Below are positions 11,093 through 20,544 of a stretch of 64,000 nt of DNA, piece by piece (the first letter of the stretch is position 1; every line of letters starts with the position of its first letter). Source of the stretch: Panorpa germanica (lineage: Eukaryota; Arthropoda; Insecta; Mecoptera; Panorpidae); the NCBI GenBank assembly GCA_963678705.1, contig OY783203.1, positions 22,364,535 through 22,428,534 on the forward strand, given 5' to 3'. The position numbers and the translations under genes are program-made. The notes under the pieces were generated by a model, which worked only from the letters and a program-made list of their open reading frames with translations, was not told the origin of the DNA and ran no database searches.

Positions 11093-13400
11093 TGTTTTTT
11101 ATGTTTATATGTTTATATATTTATATGTTTCGTACTGAATGTTTACGAAAATTTCTTATTTCGTAGAGAAAAAAATTCTAAGACTTTTGGCGTCCCCGGA
11201 ATTTTCCCTGAATTTCACTAGAAGAAGGTATTCTGGGAAAACTGGAAATTTTCAAAAAATACTATTGCAAATATCTCACACACTGGAAATAATAATCCAT
11301 TGTGTATTTAGATCATAATTGTGCACATTAGCCTTTTGAAATCCAATATATAAGTTCAGTAGCGGCGTAAATTTCGGGGGTAATGTTAGAATAGAAGTCC
11401 AACGTTGAAATTTGATATGTATGCTCGCTGTAAACAGTTATTAATGAAAAACAATTGAAATCGTCAAATTTCCATTGTCGGCGGAAGTTGAGACGGTAAA
11501 AGCCAGAAGTATTGAATAAAGAAATTTTAAACTTTAGATATGTATTGAGACACTAATTGTACATATTTGCTTATACCTGTAACACCAAAATTTTTATTCA
11601 GTAGCGGCACGAATTGTTGGGGGCAATGTAGCAAAAGAGTTATAACGTGGAAATTTGGAACGTGGGCCCACTATAGACGGTCAATAAAGATAAGCTTTAG
11701 AAAACGACAAATTTTAAGGGGCGGCGGGCGCAGAAGCCAAAAATGATAAATATCAAAATTATAGAGATGAAAGGCTTTAATTTAGTATATATGTTCTTGG
11801 ATACAAACAAAATAGATTCCTGATGCTTAAAATTTGACAAATTTAGTTCAGTGTCGGAGGTATGTGGGGGGCACTAATGCTATAATATAAGTACAAAGCT
11901 GAAATTTAGTATGCAGATCTAGATTGATATATTAATAACGAAAATATTTTTAAAAAACTACATTTTCTTAAGTGTAACAATACGATAGGGCTGATAAACT
12001 GAATATAAGAACAATATAGAGGTACAACGATGATATTTTGCATGTAGAATATTAAATAAAAGCAAAATAGTTATCTATGTGTTAGACATTAAAATAACAT
12101 CCAGTAGTCTAATTGGATTAATATTTGTTGCATTTGTAGGCAGAGTGCTACGAAATCGGACAGGAGAGATACTCAATAACCCCAAATACCAAATAAAAAA
12201 TTAAAAAACCATGTATGTGTTATTTGCCATAATTGCGAAAAATAAATTAACCTCAGTAGCGGTGCGACTTTGGGGAAGTGGGGGCAAGGACAGCTTTGCA
12301 ATAGAACTCAATTTTGAAATTTAGTATGTGGAGAAGGGTCTCTATAAACGGTCTCTATAAAAGATAGAGAGAATATTTGGTACGAACAAAATAAATTGCT
12401 ATGACTAAAATTTGATAATTTTTAGAGCTCCCCATGAGCGGGCTAAATGGGGAGACTAATATTTTGAAACTAATAAATATGAAACATAGTCTAGCATTAA
12501 TTATGTAAATAAATTACTTTAATAACGAATCGGAAGTGCTTCTGCGAGGGGGATGGTGATGCTGGGGGTCAATACGCTAAGTAGGGGTGGTCCTCGAAGT
12601 AGTACCGATAGAAGCCAGGGGCTTAGCGAGGTAGCCACGCTGCAGTGTGGCAAATGTGCCGTGATACTGGAAGTGTGGCGGAACAAGCGGCGGTGCAGGG
12701 TGATTAAATCGAAAGTGTAAGAACGGGAACGATAAGAGCTAGAGCAGTAAGTAGCGGAGGCGCTGTGGTTAGAGATGAATAGAAGCGAGGCATTGGGCAT
12801 TGTTAAAATAAAAAAATAATTGAAGTAATTGGTAGGTTTACAGTGATATGAGTGAAAATAAATTTTAACATGCATTTATCTCATCGATAAATTATTTAAA
12901 ATTTAAATTTAGTATGTAGGTTAACAGTAAAGTATAAATTTGAAAAATTAATTGTTTAGTGATTGGTACGCGGCGGGGCGGAAGTGCAGGATTTCTAAAT
13001 TATTATGCTGCCACGGAGACGCGGAAAATGTGCTCTAAAGACCAATGGTGCTCAGGGAAGTAGCGATACAGGACTGCTAAGCGTGGGTGCTGGAAGTGGG
13101 CGATGTGTAACGAAGGTGCAGAGAAATTAAATTGAAAGTCCGGGAATGATAGAGCTTATAAGCGGTGATTAGTGGCGATCCCGGGCGGGGCACTGCACAT
13201 TGTTCAATACAGTGCTTATTTATATGAAATGGTAGATTTAAAATTGGGTGAAGATAAATTTAAAAAAAAATGTATTTTAGCGAAAATTACTTAAAAATGA
13301 TATTTTGCATTGTATTTTTGCAAGTTCAATTTAAAAAAAAGCTTTAAATGCATTCACAAATATTATATACACGTCGCTTTGCAACGGGGCGAAGAGCTAG
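11083..13400 (+). mobile_element. Long non-coding Helitron copy with modular interior
   Basis: The right end is a Helitron terminus: a hairpin-like gtcgctttgcaac, then a G-rich spacer and CTAG at 13397-13400. The left part shows the family's subterminal block (tatgtttatatgttt, then tttcttatttcgtagag and ttctaagacttttggcgtcc). The exact 5' TC end is lost or obscured. The interior holds repeated modules (about 11360, 11600, 11845 and 12250, each starting near cagtagcgg or cagtgtcgg) and two GC-rich modules (12535-12810, 12960-13210). I see no Rep/helicase coding region, so the copy is non-autonomous. Confidence 0.65.
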
Positions 13401-13985
13401 TCTTATTTATAATGTCCCAGGTGTATGTTTATTTTCTTATATGTTTACGCGATTCGTATGGTAGCTCGTATAACGGCCGTCAATGTTTCTGAAAATTTCC
13501 TATTTCGTAGAGAAAACAATTCTAAGACTTTTGACGTCCTCGAAGTTTTCGAAGAAATTTTAAAATTAAAAAAATGGGTGGTTGAAAAAATTAGATTAAA
13601 ATTAGGGCAAAGTAGGAAACTTTGGAGAAAGTTCATATTCTGGATTGTAGAATAATTAAGTATATTAATAATAAAAGAAAATTCAAAATTTCAAAATTTT
13701 ATTTGGGGGCACTGGGGCAGTTTGTGCCTAACCTTGCTAACTTATTTACGAATCGAAAACAAATCTCAAATTTTGGAAAAAAGTTGGTCAAAAAACGCAT
13801 AAATTGAAAATATTTTTTATTTTGTTAAAAAAAAATATTTTTTTAGTTAGTTTATATGATAAATTATTTTGTTATTATGCAATTTAAAAATAGAATTAAA
13901 ATTTGAAATGAAATTACGAATTATTTTATTGAATTCAAACCAAGCTCACTAAAAGGACGTCGTTTGCAACGAGGGTAAACTCTAG
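13401..13985 (+). mobile_element. Short non-autonomous Helitron, abutting the previous copy
   Basis: It begins TCTTATTTATAATGTCCCAG, a diverged version of the family's 5' terminus. It contains the shared block (cgcgattcgtatggtagctcg, tttcctatttcgtagaga, ttctaagactttt) and ends with a hairpin-like gtcgtttgcaac, a spacer and CTAG (13982-13985) followed by T. Its first base directly follows the CTAG of the upstream copy. The short open frames inside it (13310-13807) are part of the repeat and not genes. Confidence 0.75.
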
Positions 13986-14039
13986 TATAAGTATATTATA
14001 TATAAATAATTATTTTATAAATAAAAAACAGAAAAAAAA

Positions 14040-14133
14040 TTTACAAGAATGTAATTCGTTAATTTATTTTAATATTGTGTTCCTAACCCGAAGTGTTCGT
14101 AACTCGATGCGTTCGTAACCCGAGGTACCACTG
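14040..14133 (-). mobile_element. Terminal fragment of a Tigger-type DNA transposon
   Basis: Read on the minus strand from 14133 the sequence starts CAGTGGTACCTCGGGTTACG and continues with repeated gttcgtaac-type motifs. This is the familiar end of Tigger-like elements. A TA dinucleotide follows the terminus (14134-14135), as expected for a TA target site. The rest of the element is missing. Confidence 0.55.
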
Positions 14134-14519
14134 TATATTACTGACGCACGACGTATGCATACTAAACGCATACTCTGTTGTTATAATTTAAGATTAAAAC
14201 ATAAAATTAATACCTAAAACAGTGGTGAGAATAAGACAGGTCACCCAAATAAGGCCCAGGCCCTAATAACGCTCACTTGATGCTAACTAGATACAAATAA
14301 AAGCTAGAAACCGCTGAACGCGGTGGATACGAGAAGATAGGGTGTGTAGTCATTTGTCACATTTGCTGCTGTTTGCGGATTTTATTATTAGGTAATAAGA
14401 TGAAAGGTAAGCTATTTGCAAAGTTGTGCACCAACTCTTTATTTAATAACTTTAAAGTAAGTAAATGTGTTTATATTTCATAATTTATTTTAAAACATCC
14501 ATTGTATTTAGGGTAAATT
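14134..14519. other. Intergenic spacer
   Basis: About 390 bp between the Tigger end and the LTR element, without a recognisable gene or repeat. Confidence 0.4.
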
Positions 14520-15534
14520 TGTAACCCTCTAGCCGTCACTTAATGTGACTGGCGCTCGGTTATTGTCAATTAAGTCAGTTGGAAAGATAAAAAGATAATC
14601 TTATGGTAATGTTAGCACTTAAAACAATCAGATCTCCAACTTTAGCGGTTTATGTCCAAGGGCATTCCACGGGAAATTTAAATCAACCGGTCAAAAACTA
14701 ACAGTAAAACACACACTTGTTTAATAACATATATATATTTAAATCGATAACAAAACTTGAAGTATTTACACAACGCACAACAGTATCAGTACTCGATTAG
14801 GTTAACTAAACACATAAAATTATCGTGCACAATTTATAAAGAAATATTAATTACAGGCCGCGATCTGGCACTACTATGTAAAAGTCGCGAATCGGATGTA
14901 ATGGTTTAACGAAAAATCGCGGTAGTTGATAACCGTGATGTGACACTCAGGAATTCGGTACCTGATAATCGACAAACTTCTATATTGGTTGAAAACAAAA
15001 CTGGACTTATAGTATAACTGTCGCGAATTAATATTATTGGTATAATTATCGCAATATTGTATAAAAACGTGTTGGTAAGCCGAGCGACGATCAGGAGTTC
15101 GGTACCTGATAATCGACAAGCTTCCAGATGTAGATCGGTTGAAAAACAAAATCAGACTCCCGCTAAAATCTAATTTGGCGACATATTTCGTTCTTAATTA
15201 GTATGAGTGAATCAGCGAGAGACGCTATATCTCCATCTCATGTGTCCGGTGCTCAGAAAAACTTATATATTGATTCTCAGAATTAGATCCGTTAGGGTGC
15301 ACTTACGGTACAATTATGCCTCTCACTCTGTCTTATGAAATTAGTAGTGCCATCTCATTAACACATGTATGTCTTAAGATTAGGGCGAGTTCATTACGTA
15401 AGTTGCTGGGGGTGTTTGCTTGTTACTTAAATACTGAACCTCGCATATTTTTATATATCTAATATTATTAAATTTGAGGAACCACATTGAAAGAAATTGG
15501 AATAAATCCGCGTAATGAAGTCCCGCGGATTACA
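14520..15534 (-). repeat. 3' LTR of the gag-protease retrotransposon
   Basis: A 1,015-bp long terminal repeat. Read on the element's strand it starts TGTAATCCGCGGG and ends GGGTTACA (TG...CA). It matches 17,959-18,973 in length and, as far as I compared, in sequence. A purine-rich tract (GGAAGGGGCATA on the minus strand, about 15535-15547) lies just inside it, marking this as the 3' LTR of a minus-oriented element. It holds two diverged copies of a block of about 65 bp (about 14945-15010 and 15088-15160, both with cggtacctgataatcgaca). The 91-codon frame inside occurs identically in both LTRs and is not a gene. Confidence 0.93.
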
Positions 15535-15810
15535 TATGCCCCTTCCACAAAAACTGAAACTGTATCTCTACAGTTTCTGTTTCAAATAAAATATGAAAAA
15601 AAACTCGTTACATGTTCGTGCGTTCCTCAAATTTGTATAACATCTATTTAGTATGTATATGAATAATTCTAAAAGGGATTGTTCTCAATAGCCTGAAAAA
15701 TACTAATAAAATTGAAGGATATTATAATATAACATTATTATGTCACTAGAGTCTATTGTCTGTAATTGTTTGTATATAGTCACTTGTTATATGGATTTAT
15801 ATTCACTTTA

Positions 15811-17886
15811 CTATGCTATATGTGTTGTGTAGAAATTAATATATTTCGTTGTGGTGATGGGGCCTATATTGCTCTCTGTGAGACCCACGGGCATATTGAG
15901 GGTGCTCCTCTGCTGAGGGTATGGTGTCCGTCGACTCTTTTGTCCGTGTGTGTCGGCTACTATTCTGCCAGAAAATGGATTGCTGTTGGAAGTGACGAGG
16001 CCCACTCCCTGTTGCGGGTTTACATAAGCAGCTTGTGTCAGCACTTCGGTACGTGCGGGCACAGTTAGCGAATTTGTGAGCGTAATTGGCGCACAATGTT
16101 TTGCTTCCGTTGTCGCTGGGTCAGTTGCCCGTATATTTCGTTGTCCCGCCATATATGTGGTGCGGCATTTGTTCAGCAGTTCGGCTCGGTCCTGCTCTCG
16201 TTGCGGGTTTATGTCATTCGATTTTGCGGTTGATGTGTTACGCGGATCTTGTGGTTTTACATTCGTATTGGTGGGCGTCTCAGGTGGTATGGATTCTAGA
16301 ACTACTGGATTCAGTCGGGGCCCATTAAACGCAGTGACGACGCCCCCTCGGGTCTTCGCCGTCCTAACTAGAGTTCCAATGTCCTTAGAAATTCTATCTG
16401 GAATAGTTTCAGGCAGCGTTGTTAGGGTATGCAGAAGGCCTCGTCCTGGTTCCGCTATAGTTCTATTGAAATATAGACATTGGGTTCCGCAGTCGATTAT
16501 AACTTGCATTTTTTTTAACAAATCCATACCCACAATGCCGTCTACACTAATGCCGGTGACAACTTCAAACTCATGATCATAATTGGCCCCAGCTATGGAA
16601 AAGTTCAGGTCTGTTTGTCCGCAATGGGGTATCACATTGGATTGTGCATCCCGTATCGTTAATGTTGAGGGCTTTAGTGCTCTTGGGCTCACTAGGTGTT
16701 CAGAGATAAGGCTGATGCTTGCGCCGGTGTCAATCAGCATGTTGCATTTAGCCTCTGGAGTCGTTATCGTCAGGAACCACCGATCTGTTCCTTGAATGGA
16801 TAGGCTAGTAACGATGTGGCTATCTATAGTATTGTATTGCTCGCGGATGATCTCGGATACGTGCCGAGTGGGGCCCTGCGAGCGGTCTTGATAATAGTTA
16901 CGGTCTCTGGGAAGTCCACCGTTGCGGCAGTTGAAGCTTAAGTGCCCCGCTTTACCGCAAGAAAAGCATCGTCTGGGCTGTGGTGTGGTGCTCCACTGGT
17001 TTCTACTTTTTGGGGCCAAGGTGTTCCGCCAGGTCCGGTAAAATCTGCATTCAAATCTATTATGTCCCGTTTCGGAACACGTTTCGCAATTCTGTAAGAA
17101 GTTGGACGGTCTACTGGAGTTTGTAGGTGGGTGCATTCTTGGATCAGGGTGAGCTTGCGCACCTGATCGCGCATAATAGCGATCTACTTGCGGGGTCGGG
17201 AGATTATTCATTGGTCTTGTCGGGGTCTGGTGCCGTTCTGTTGCAGTAGCTGTTATCCCTGCTAGTGCCGTGTGTCGCCTGGTCATCATCTTCGCGGCTT
17301 CCACCTTCAGCGCGTATTCCAGTGCGCTGTCGTAGTCGACACAGTCATGGAGGCACACTGGTTCAGATAGTTCGGGGCGTAGCCCGGCCCTGAACTTTGT
17401 CAGCAGCATCATCTGGAGATACTGTGGCTTGATTGTGGGTGGTAAGTTCAGATCTAGCGCTGCTTGATCCAGTAGTTGGGGGCCCAGTGCAGACAAGCGT
17501 GCTCCGTATGCCGCTACGGTTTCGTCTGCGTGCTGATAGCAGTTATCGTACTCCGCTTGTATCCTGTGCTGCTGCCCTCGCAACGTCAGGGTGTGCCGAT
17601 CGGTGAGCGCCTTCCTCAGCACTTCGAAACTCTCCGTCTCGCTAAGCACTTCGTTGTTCTCGACGTGTGCTTCGGCCGACCCAACCAGGTTCTGCATACA
17701 AGCCAGTGCCTTGCACTGGTCGTCCCAGTTGTACATGTTAGCAATCCTGTCTATTTGCCGCAAAAATTTCTTCGGATTGTCTTTTCCGTCATATTTGGGA
17801 ATTAGCTGCAGACCCTCTAGCAGCCTGTTGTGCCCCCCACTTGGCCTAGTGGTAGTCCCCGTTGCATCTAGTCCGTTGTTCGGCAT
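15811..17886 (-). CDS. Retrotransposon gag-protease polyprotein, 691 residues, intact
   Basis: A single uninterrupted frame from ATG 17886. The first 200 or so residues are a capsid-like gag region (LIPKYDGKDNPKKFLRQIDR, then a helical stretch). Two CCHC zinc knuckles follow: CETCSETGHNRFEC near residue 268 and CFSCGKAGHLSFNC near residue 306. A retropepsin-like aspartic protease follows, with the active-site motif LIDTGAS near residue 385 and a GIVGMDLLKK motif about 70 residues later. The last 200 residues resemble the linker before reverse transcriptase, but the frame stops at TTHIA without reaching it. Gag would form virus-like particles and the protease would mature it. Its base composition is much richer in GC than its surroundings. 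An intact frame without pol suggests it spreads in trans. Confidence 0.9.
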   Translation of the reverse strand: MPNNGLDATGTTTRPSGGHNRLLEGLQLIPKYDGKDNPKKFLRQIDRIANMYNWDDQCKALACMQNLVGSAEAHVENNEVLSETESFEVLRKALTDRHTLTLRGQQHRIQAEYDNCYQHADETVAAYGARLSALGPQLLDQAALDLNLPPTIKPQYLQMMLLTKFRAGLRPELSEPVCLHDCVDYDSALEYALKVEAAKMMTRRHTALAGITATATERHQTPTRPMNNLPTPQVDRYYARSGAQAHPDPRMHPPTNSSRPSNFLQNCETCSETGHNRFECRFYRTWRNTLAPKSRNQWSTTPQPRRCFSCGKAGHLSFNCRNGGLPRDRNYYQDRSQGPTRHVSEIIREQYNTIDSHIVTSLSIQGTDRWFLTITTPEAKCNMLIDTGASISLISEHLVSPRALKPSTLTIRDAQSNVIPHCGQTDLNFSIAGANYDHEFEVVTGISVDGIVGMDLLKKMQVIIDCGTQCLYFNRTIAEPGRGLLHTLTTLPETIPDRISKDIGTLVRTAKTRGGVVTAFNGPRLNPVVLESIPPETPTNTNVKPQDPRNTSTAKSNDINPQREQDRAELLNKCRTTYMAGQRNIRATDPATTEAKHCAPITLTNSLTVPARTEVLTQAAYVNPQQGVGLVTSNSNPFSGRIVADTHGQKSRRTPYPQQRSTLNMPVGLTESNIGPITTTKYINFYTTHIA

Positions 17887-17940
17887 GATGGATATATATT
17901 TAAAATATCACTGGTGGTTAGTTGATTTAAATTAATCCCA

Positions 17941-17958
17941 CTTTCAGCTGTCACCAAA
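17941..17958 (-). other. Primer-binding-site candidate
   Basis: The 18 bases directly after the 5' LTR on the element's strand read TTTGGTGACAGCTGAAAG. The position is right for a tRNA primer site. I cannot name the tRNA without a tRNA database. Confidence 0.5.
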
Positions 17959-18973
17959 TGTAACCCTCTAGCCGTCACTTAATGTGACTGGCGCTCGGTT
18001 ATTGTCAATTAAGTCAGTTGGAAAGATAAAAAGATAATCTTATGGTAATGTTAGCACTTAAAACAATCAGATCTCCAACTTTAGCGGTTTATGTCCAAGG
18101 GCATTCCACGGGAAATTTAAATCAACCGGTCAAAAACTAACAGTAAAACACACACTTGTTTAATAACATATATATATTTAAATCGATAACAAAACTTGAA
18201 GTATTTACACAACGCACAACAGTATCAGTACTCGATTAGGTTAACTAAACACATAAAATTATCGTGCACAATTTATAAAGAAATATTAATTACAGGCCGC
18301 GATCTGGCACTACTATGTAAAAGTCGCGAATCGGATGTAATGGTTTAACGAAAAATCGCGGTAGTTGATAACCGTGATGTGACACTCAGGAATTCGGTAC
18401 CTGATAATCGACAAACTTCTATATTGGTTGAAAACAAAACTGGACTTATAGTATAACTGTCGCGAATTAATATTATTGGTATAATTATCGCAATATTGTA
18501 TAAAAACGTGTTGGTAAGCCGAGCGACGATCAGGAGTTCGGTACCTGATAATCGACAAGCTTCCAGATGTAGATCGGTTGAAAAACAAAATCAGACTCCC
18601 GCTAAAATCTAATTTGGCGACATATTTCGTTCTTAATTAGTATGAGTGAATCAGCGAGAGACGCTATATCTCCATCTCATGTGTCCGGTGCTCAGAAAAA
18701 CTTATATATTGATTCTCAGAATTAGATCCGTTAGGGTGCACTTACGGTACAATTATGCCTCTCACTCTGTCTTATGAAATTAGTAGTGCCATCTCATTAA
18801 CACATGTATGTCTTAAGATTAGGGCGAGTTCATTACGTAAGTTGCTGGGGGTGTTTGCTTGTTACTTAAATACTGAACCTCGCATATTTTTATATATCTA
18901 ATATTATTAAATTTGAGGAACCACATTGAAAGAAATTGGAATAAATCCGCGTAATGAAGTCCCGCGGATTACA
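17959..18973 (-). repeat. 5' LTR of the gag-protease retrotransposon
   Basis: A 1,015-bp copy of 14,520-15,534, offset by 3,439 bp, with the same TG...CA ends. It carries the element's promoter by position. Its last 22 bases on the plus strand (from 18952, taatgaagtcccgcgg...) are repeated at 20545 as part of the downstream tandem duplication. Confidence 0.93.
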
Positions 18974-20544
18974 AATTGTTTAGCACAAATGTGTGAACAT
19001 ATAGTGGAGTTGTGCCCATATTACACGTGCAATGGTCTTTATTAAGATCATGTAAAATATTGTATAAATTTATGTTTCCTTTGTTTAAAATACTTAATTA
19101 TAGACAAAAATTAATCGCGAAAAGGTCAAGGATGGACAGAGCAGCATCTGGTTGCAGCTTTGAAGAGTGTGAAACGCTATCTTTGTCAGAGAGAGACTGC
19201 AGCAACATACAATATACTAACGAGAACTTTACGAGATCATATAGAAATGGGGTCTGGCGCGCGCCGTGAATAAACCTTCAGGTCACAAATCTGTCTTTTC
19301 ACCAGAATTAGAAATAGATTTTGTCTCATTGTATGCGATATGCTGATATAGGCCTGCCATTATCCCGTAATATTGTACGATTCCAAGCATATACATTCTA
19401 TAATGCTAATAATATAATGCATCGGTTTAATAGTGAAAACAAAATTGTTGACCGAAAGTAGCTAAAATTATTTTTGAAAAGACATCCCGAAATATCCAGG
19501 CTCAAAAGCTGAACCCGGCAAGAGCCCAAAAATTATCATAAACCGTATGTGAGTATGGGTGTGTACCATGTCTAAGTATAATGAACTGTATGTGGGTATG
19601 GTATTAACAAAGATATGTATTTTAATTGTCCTAGATGCTGCAACTGATTATATTTAATGAAAATGTTTATTGCTTCGATTTGTTTTGGAAAATGCTTTCA
19701 ATTAATGTTATTTCTTTGATTATTTTAGTCCGGGTGTTATTTGGCTCAATGGTGCCTAGAATAGAATTATATATTCTTTATTAAAAATGTTCGTAGTTTT
19801 CATTCCACTGGTAACCTTTGTTGAAATATTAAATGAAAAACCATTAGGTGGGCGTTATTTAGTTAACCTACCTTAGTCCTTAATATTTTGTGTATTGTTT
19901 GTTTTCCACAAAATAAGTAAATAAAAATTGAGAGTAAATAGTCCATTTAATATTTAACCCTCTTAAATTTTAATTATTATGACGTTCAAATTAGAAAAAA
20001 AAACAATTGTAAAATATTGAAAATACTTTTAATAAAAAAGACATTACCAATACATCTTAATTTTGAATTGTACTATTGGACAGTGTCCTCAACGACAAAA
20101 ATGTAATCATTATATAAAATAGTGCACACTAATTACAACAAAGCTCCACATATATTAACAGTTACAGTAAAAACAGTGGATGCTACACCATTGATCCCCA
20201 TAAGCCCTTATACCTACTTATAGATTTATACGAAAAATTTTCAAAATGAAGTTTAATAGAAATTCATCAACTAAAACGTTTAAACGTTATTTTTTTTCTA
20301 TAATAATTAATTTCCTGCAATTCTGACCCGCTCCCCCGTCCTTGTCACATTTTGCTTGTGACGTAATTTATGTATCGCCTCTATTTAACAGAAATCTTTT
20401 TGTTAGCTGAATAGAAAATTAATGGGAAAAAATGGCAAAATAATTAATTTCATAATAATCAGAACATTTAATAAAATTCACAAAGAAATAACGCACATTA
20501 ATAAAATAATTTGTCAATTAAATATTGGTTAATCATACTGTTTC
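18952..20544. repeat. Tandem duplication, copy 1 (1,593 bp)
   Basis: This runs from the last 22 bp of the 5' LTR (plus-strand right end) through flanking DNA to cataactg-like sequence ending gtttct. It is followed head to tail by copy 2 with a 1,593-bp offset. The copies are near-identical. Copy 1 lacks a 19-bp piece present in copy 2 near 21,700 (after aaaaatgt). It contains a decayed transposase fragment. Confidence 0.95.
19110..19560 (+). pseudogene. Decayed Tigger/jerky-like transposase N-terminal half (copy 1)
   Basis: Reading across frames gives GWTEQHLVAALKSVKRYLCQ, ETAATYNILTRTLRDHIEMG, KPSGHKSVFSPELEIDF, RYADIGLPLSRNIVRFQAYT, NIMHRFNSENKIVDRK and LKLFLKRHPEISRLKA. This is the order seen in Psq-type helix-turn-helix, then Tc5-type DNA-binding domain, of pogo-superfamily proteins. 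Several stops and frame changes break it and the DDE domain is missing. The 85-codon frame at 19012-19269 overlaps it out of frame and is not the real reading. Confidence 0.6.

Larger units (their letters stand above)
14520..18973 (-). mobile_element. LTR retrotransposon with gag-protease only (no RT/RNase H/integrase)
   Basis: A complete 4,454-bp element: two 1,015-bp LTRs flank a 2.4-kb interior with one long minus-strand open frame. A 4-bp duplication AATT (14516-14519 and 18974-18977) flanks it, the size usual for Ty3/Gypsy elements. A polypurine tract abuts the 3' LTR, and TTTGGTGACAGCTGAAAG, a primer-binding-site candidate, abuts the 5' LTR. Reverse transcriptase, RNase H and integrase are absent: only about 275 bp separate the stop codon from the 3' LTR. 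The near-identical LTRs imply recent insertion. It must have been copied with enzymes from a related autonomous element, as in other gag-only LTR families. I infer the Gypsy affiliation from TSD size and gag style. Confidence 0.9.

Noticed and set aside
12519-12875. 118-codon minus-strand frame
   Set aside because: It lies in the GC-rich Helitron module. It is rich in Ser/His/Leu with no recognisable domain, and the duplicate module does not keep it open.
14874-15149. 91-codon frame occurring twice, identical (also 18313-18588)
   Set aside because: It lies inside the LTR. The duplication is the LTR pair, and it has no similarity to a protein.
15766-17935. Plus-strand frames of 100-166 codons opposite gag
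   Set aside because: They are shadows of the GC-rich gag-protease frame on the other strand.
19012-19269. 85-codon frame occurring twice, identical (also 20605-20862)
   Set aside because: Another frame of the same DNA matches a decayed transposase. This frame is out of register, and its repetition comes from the tandem duplication.
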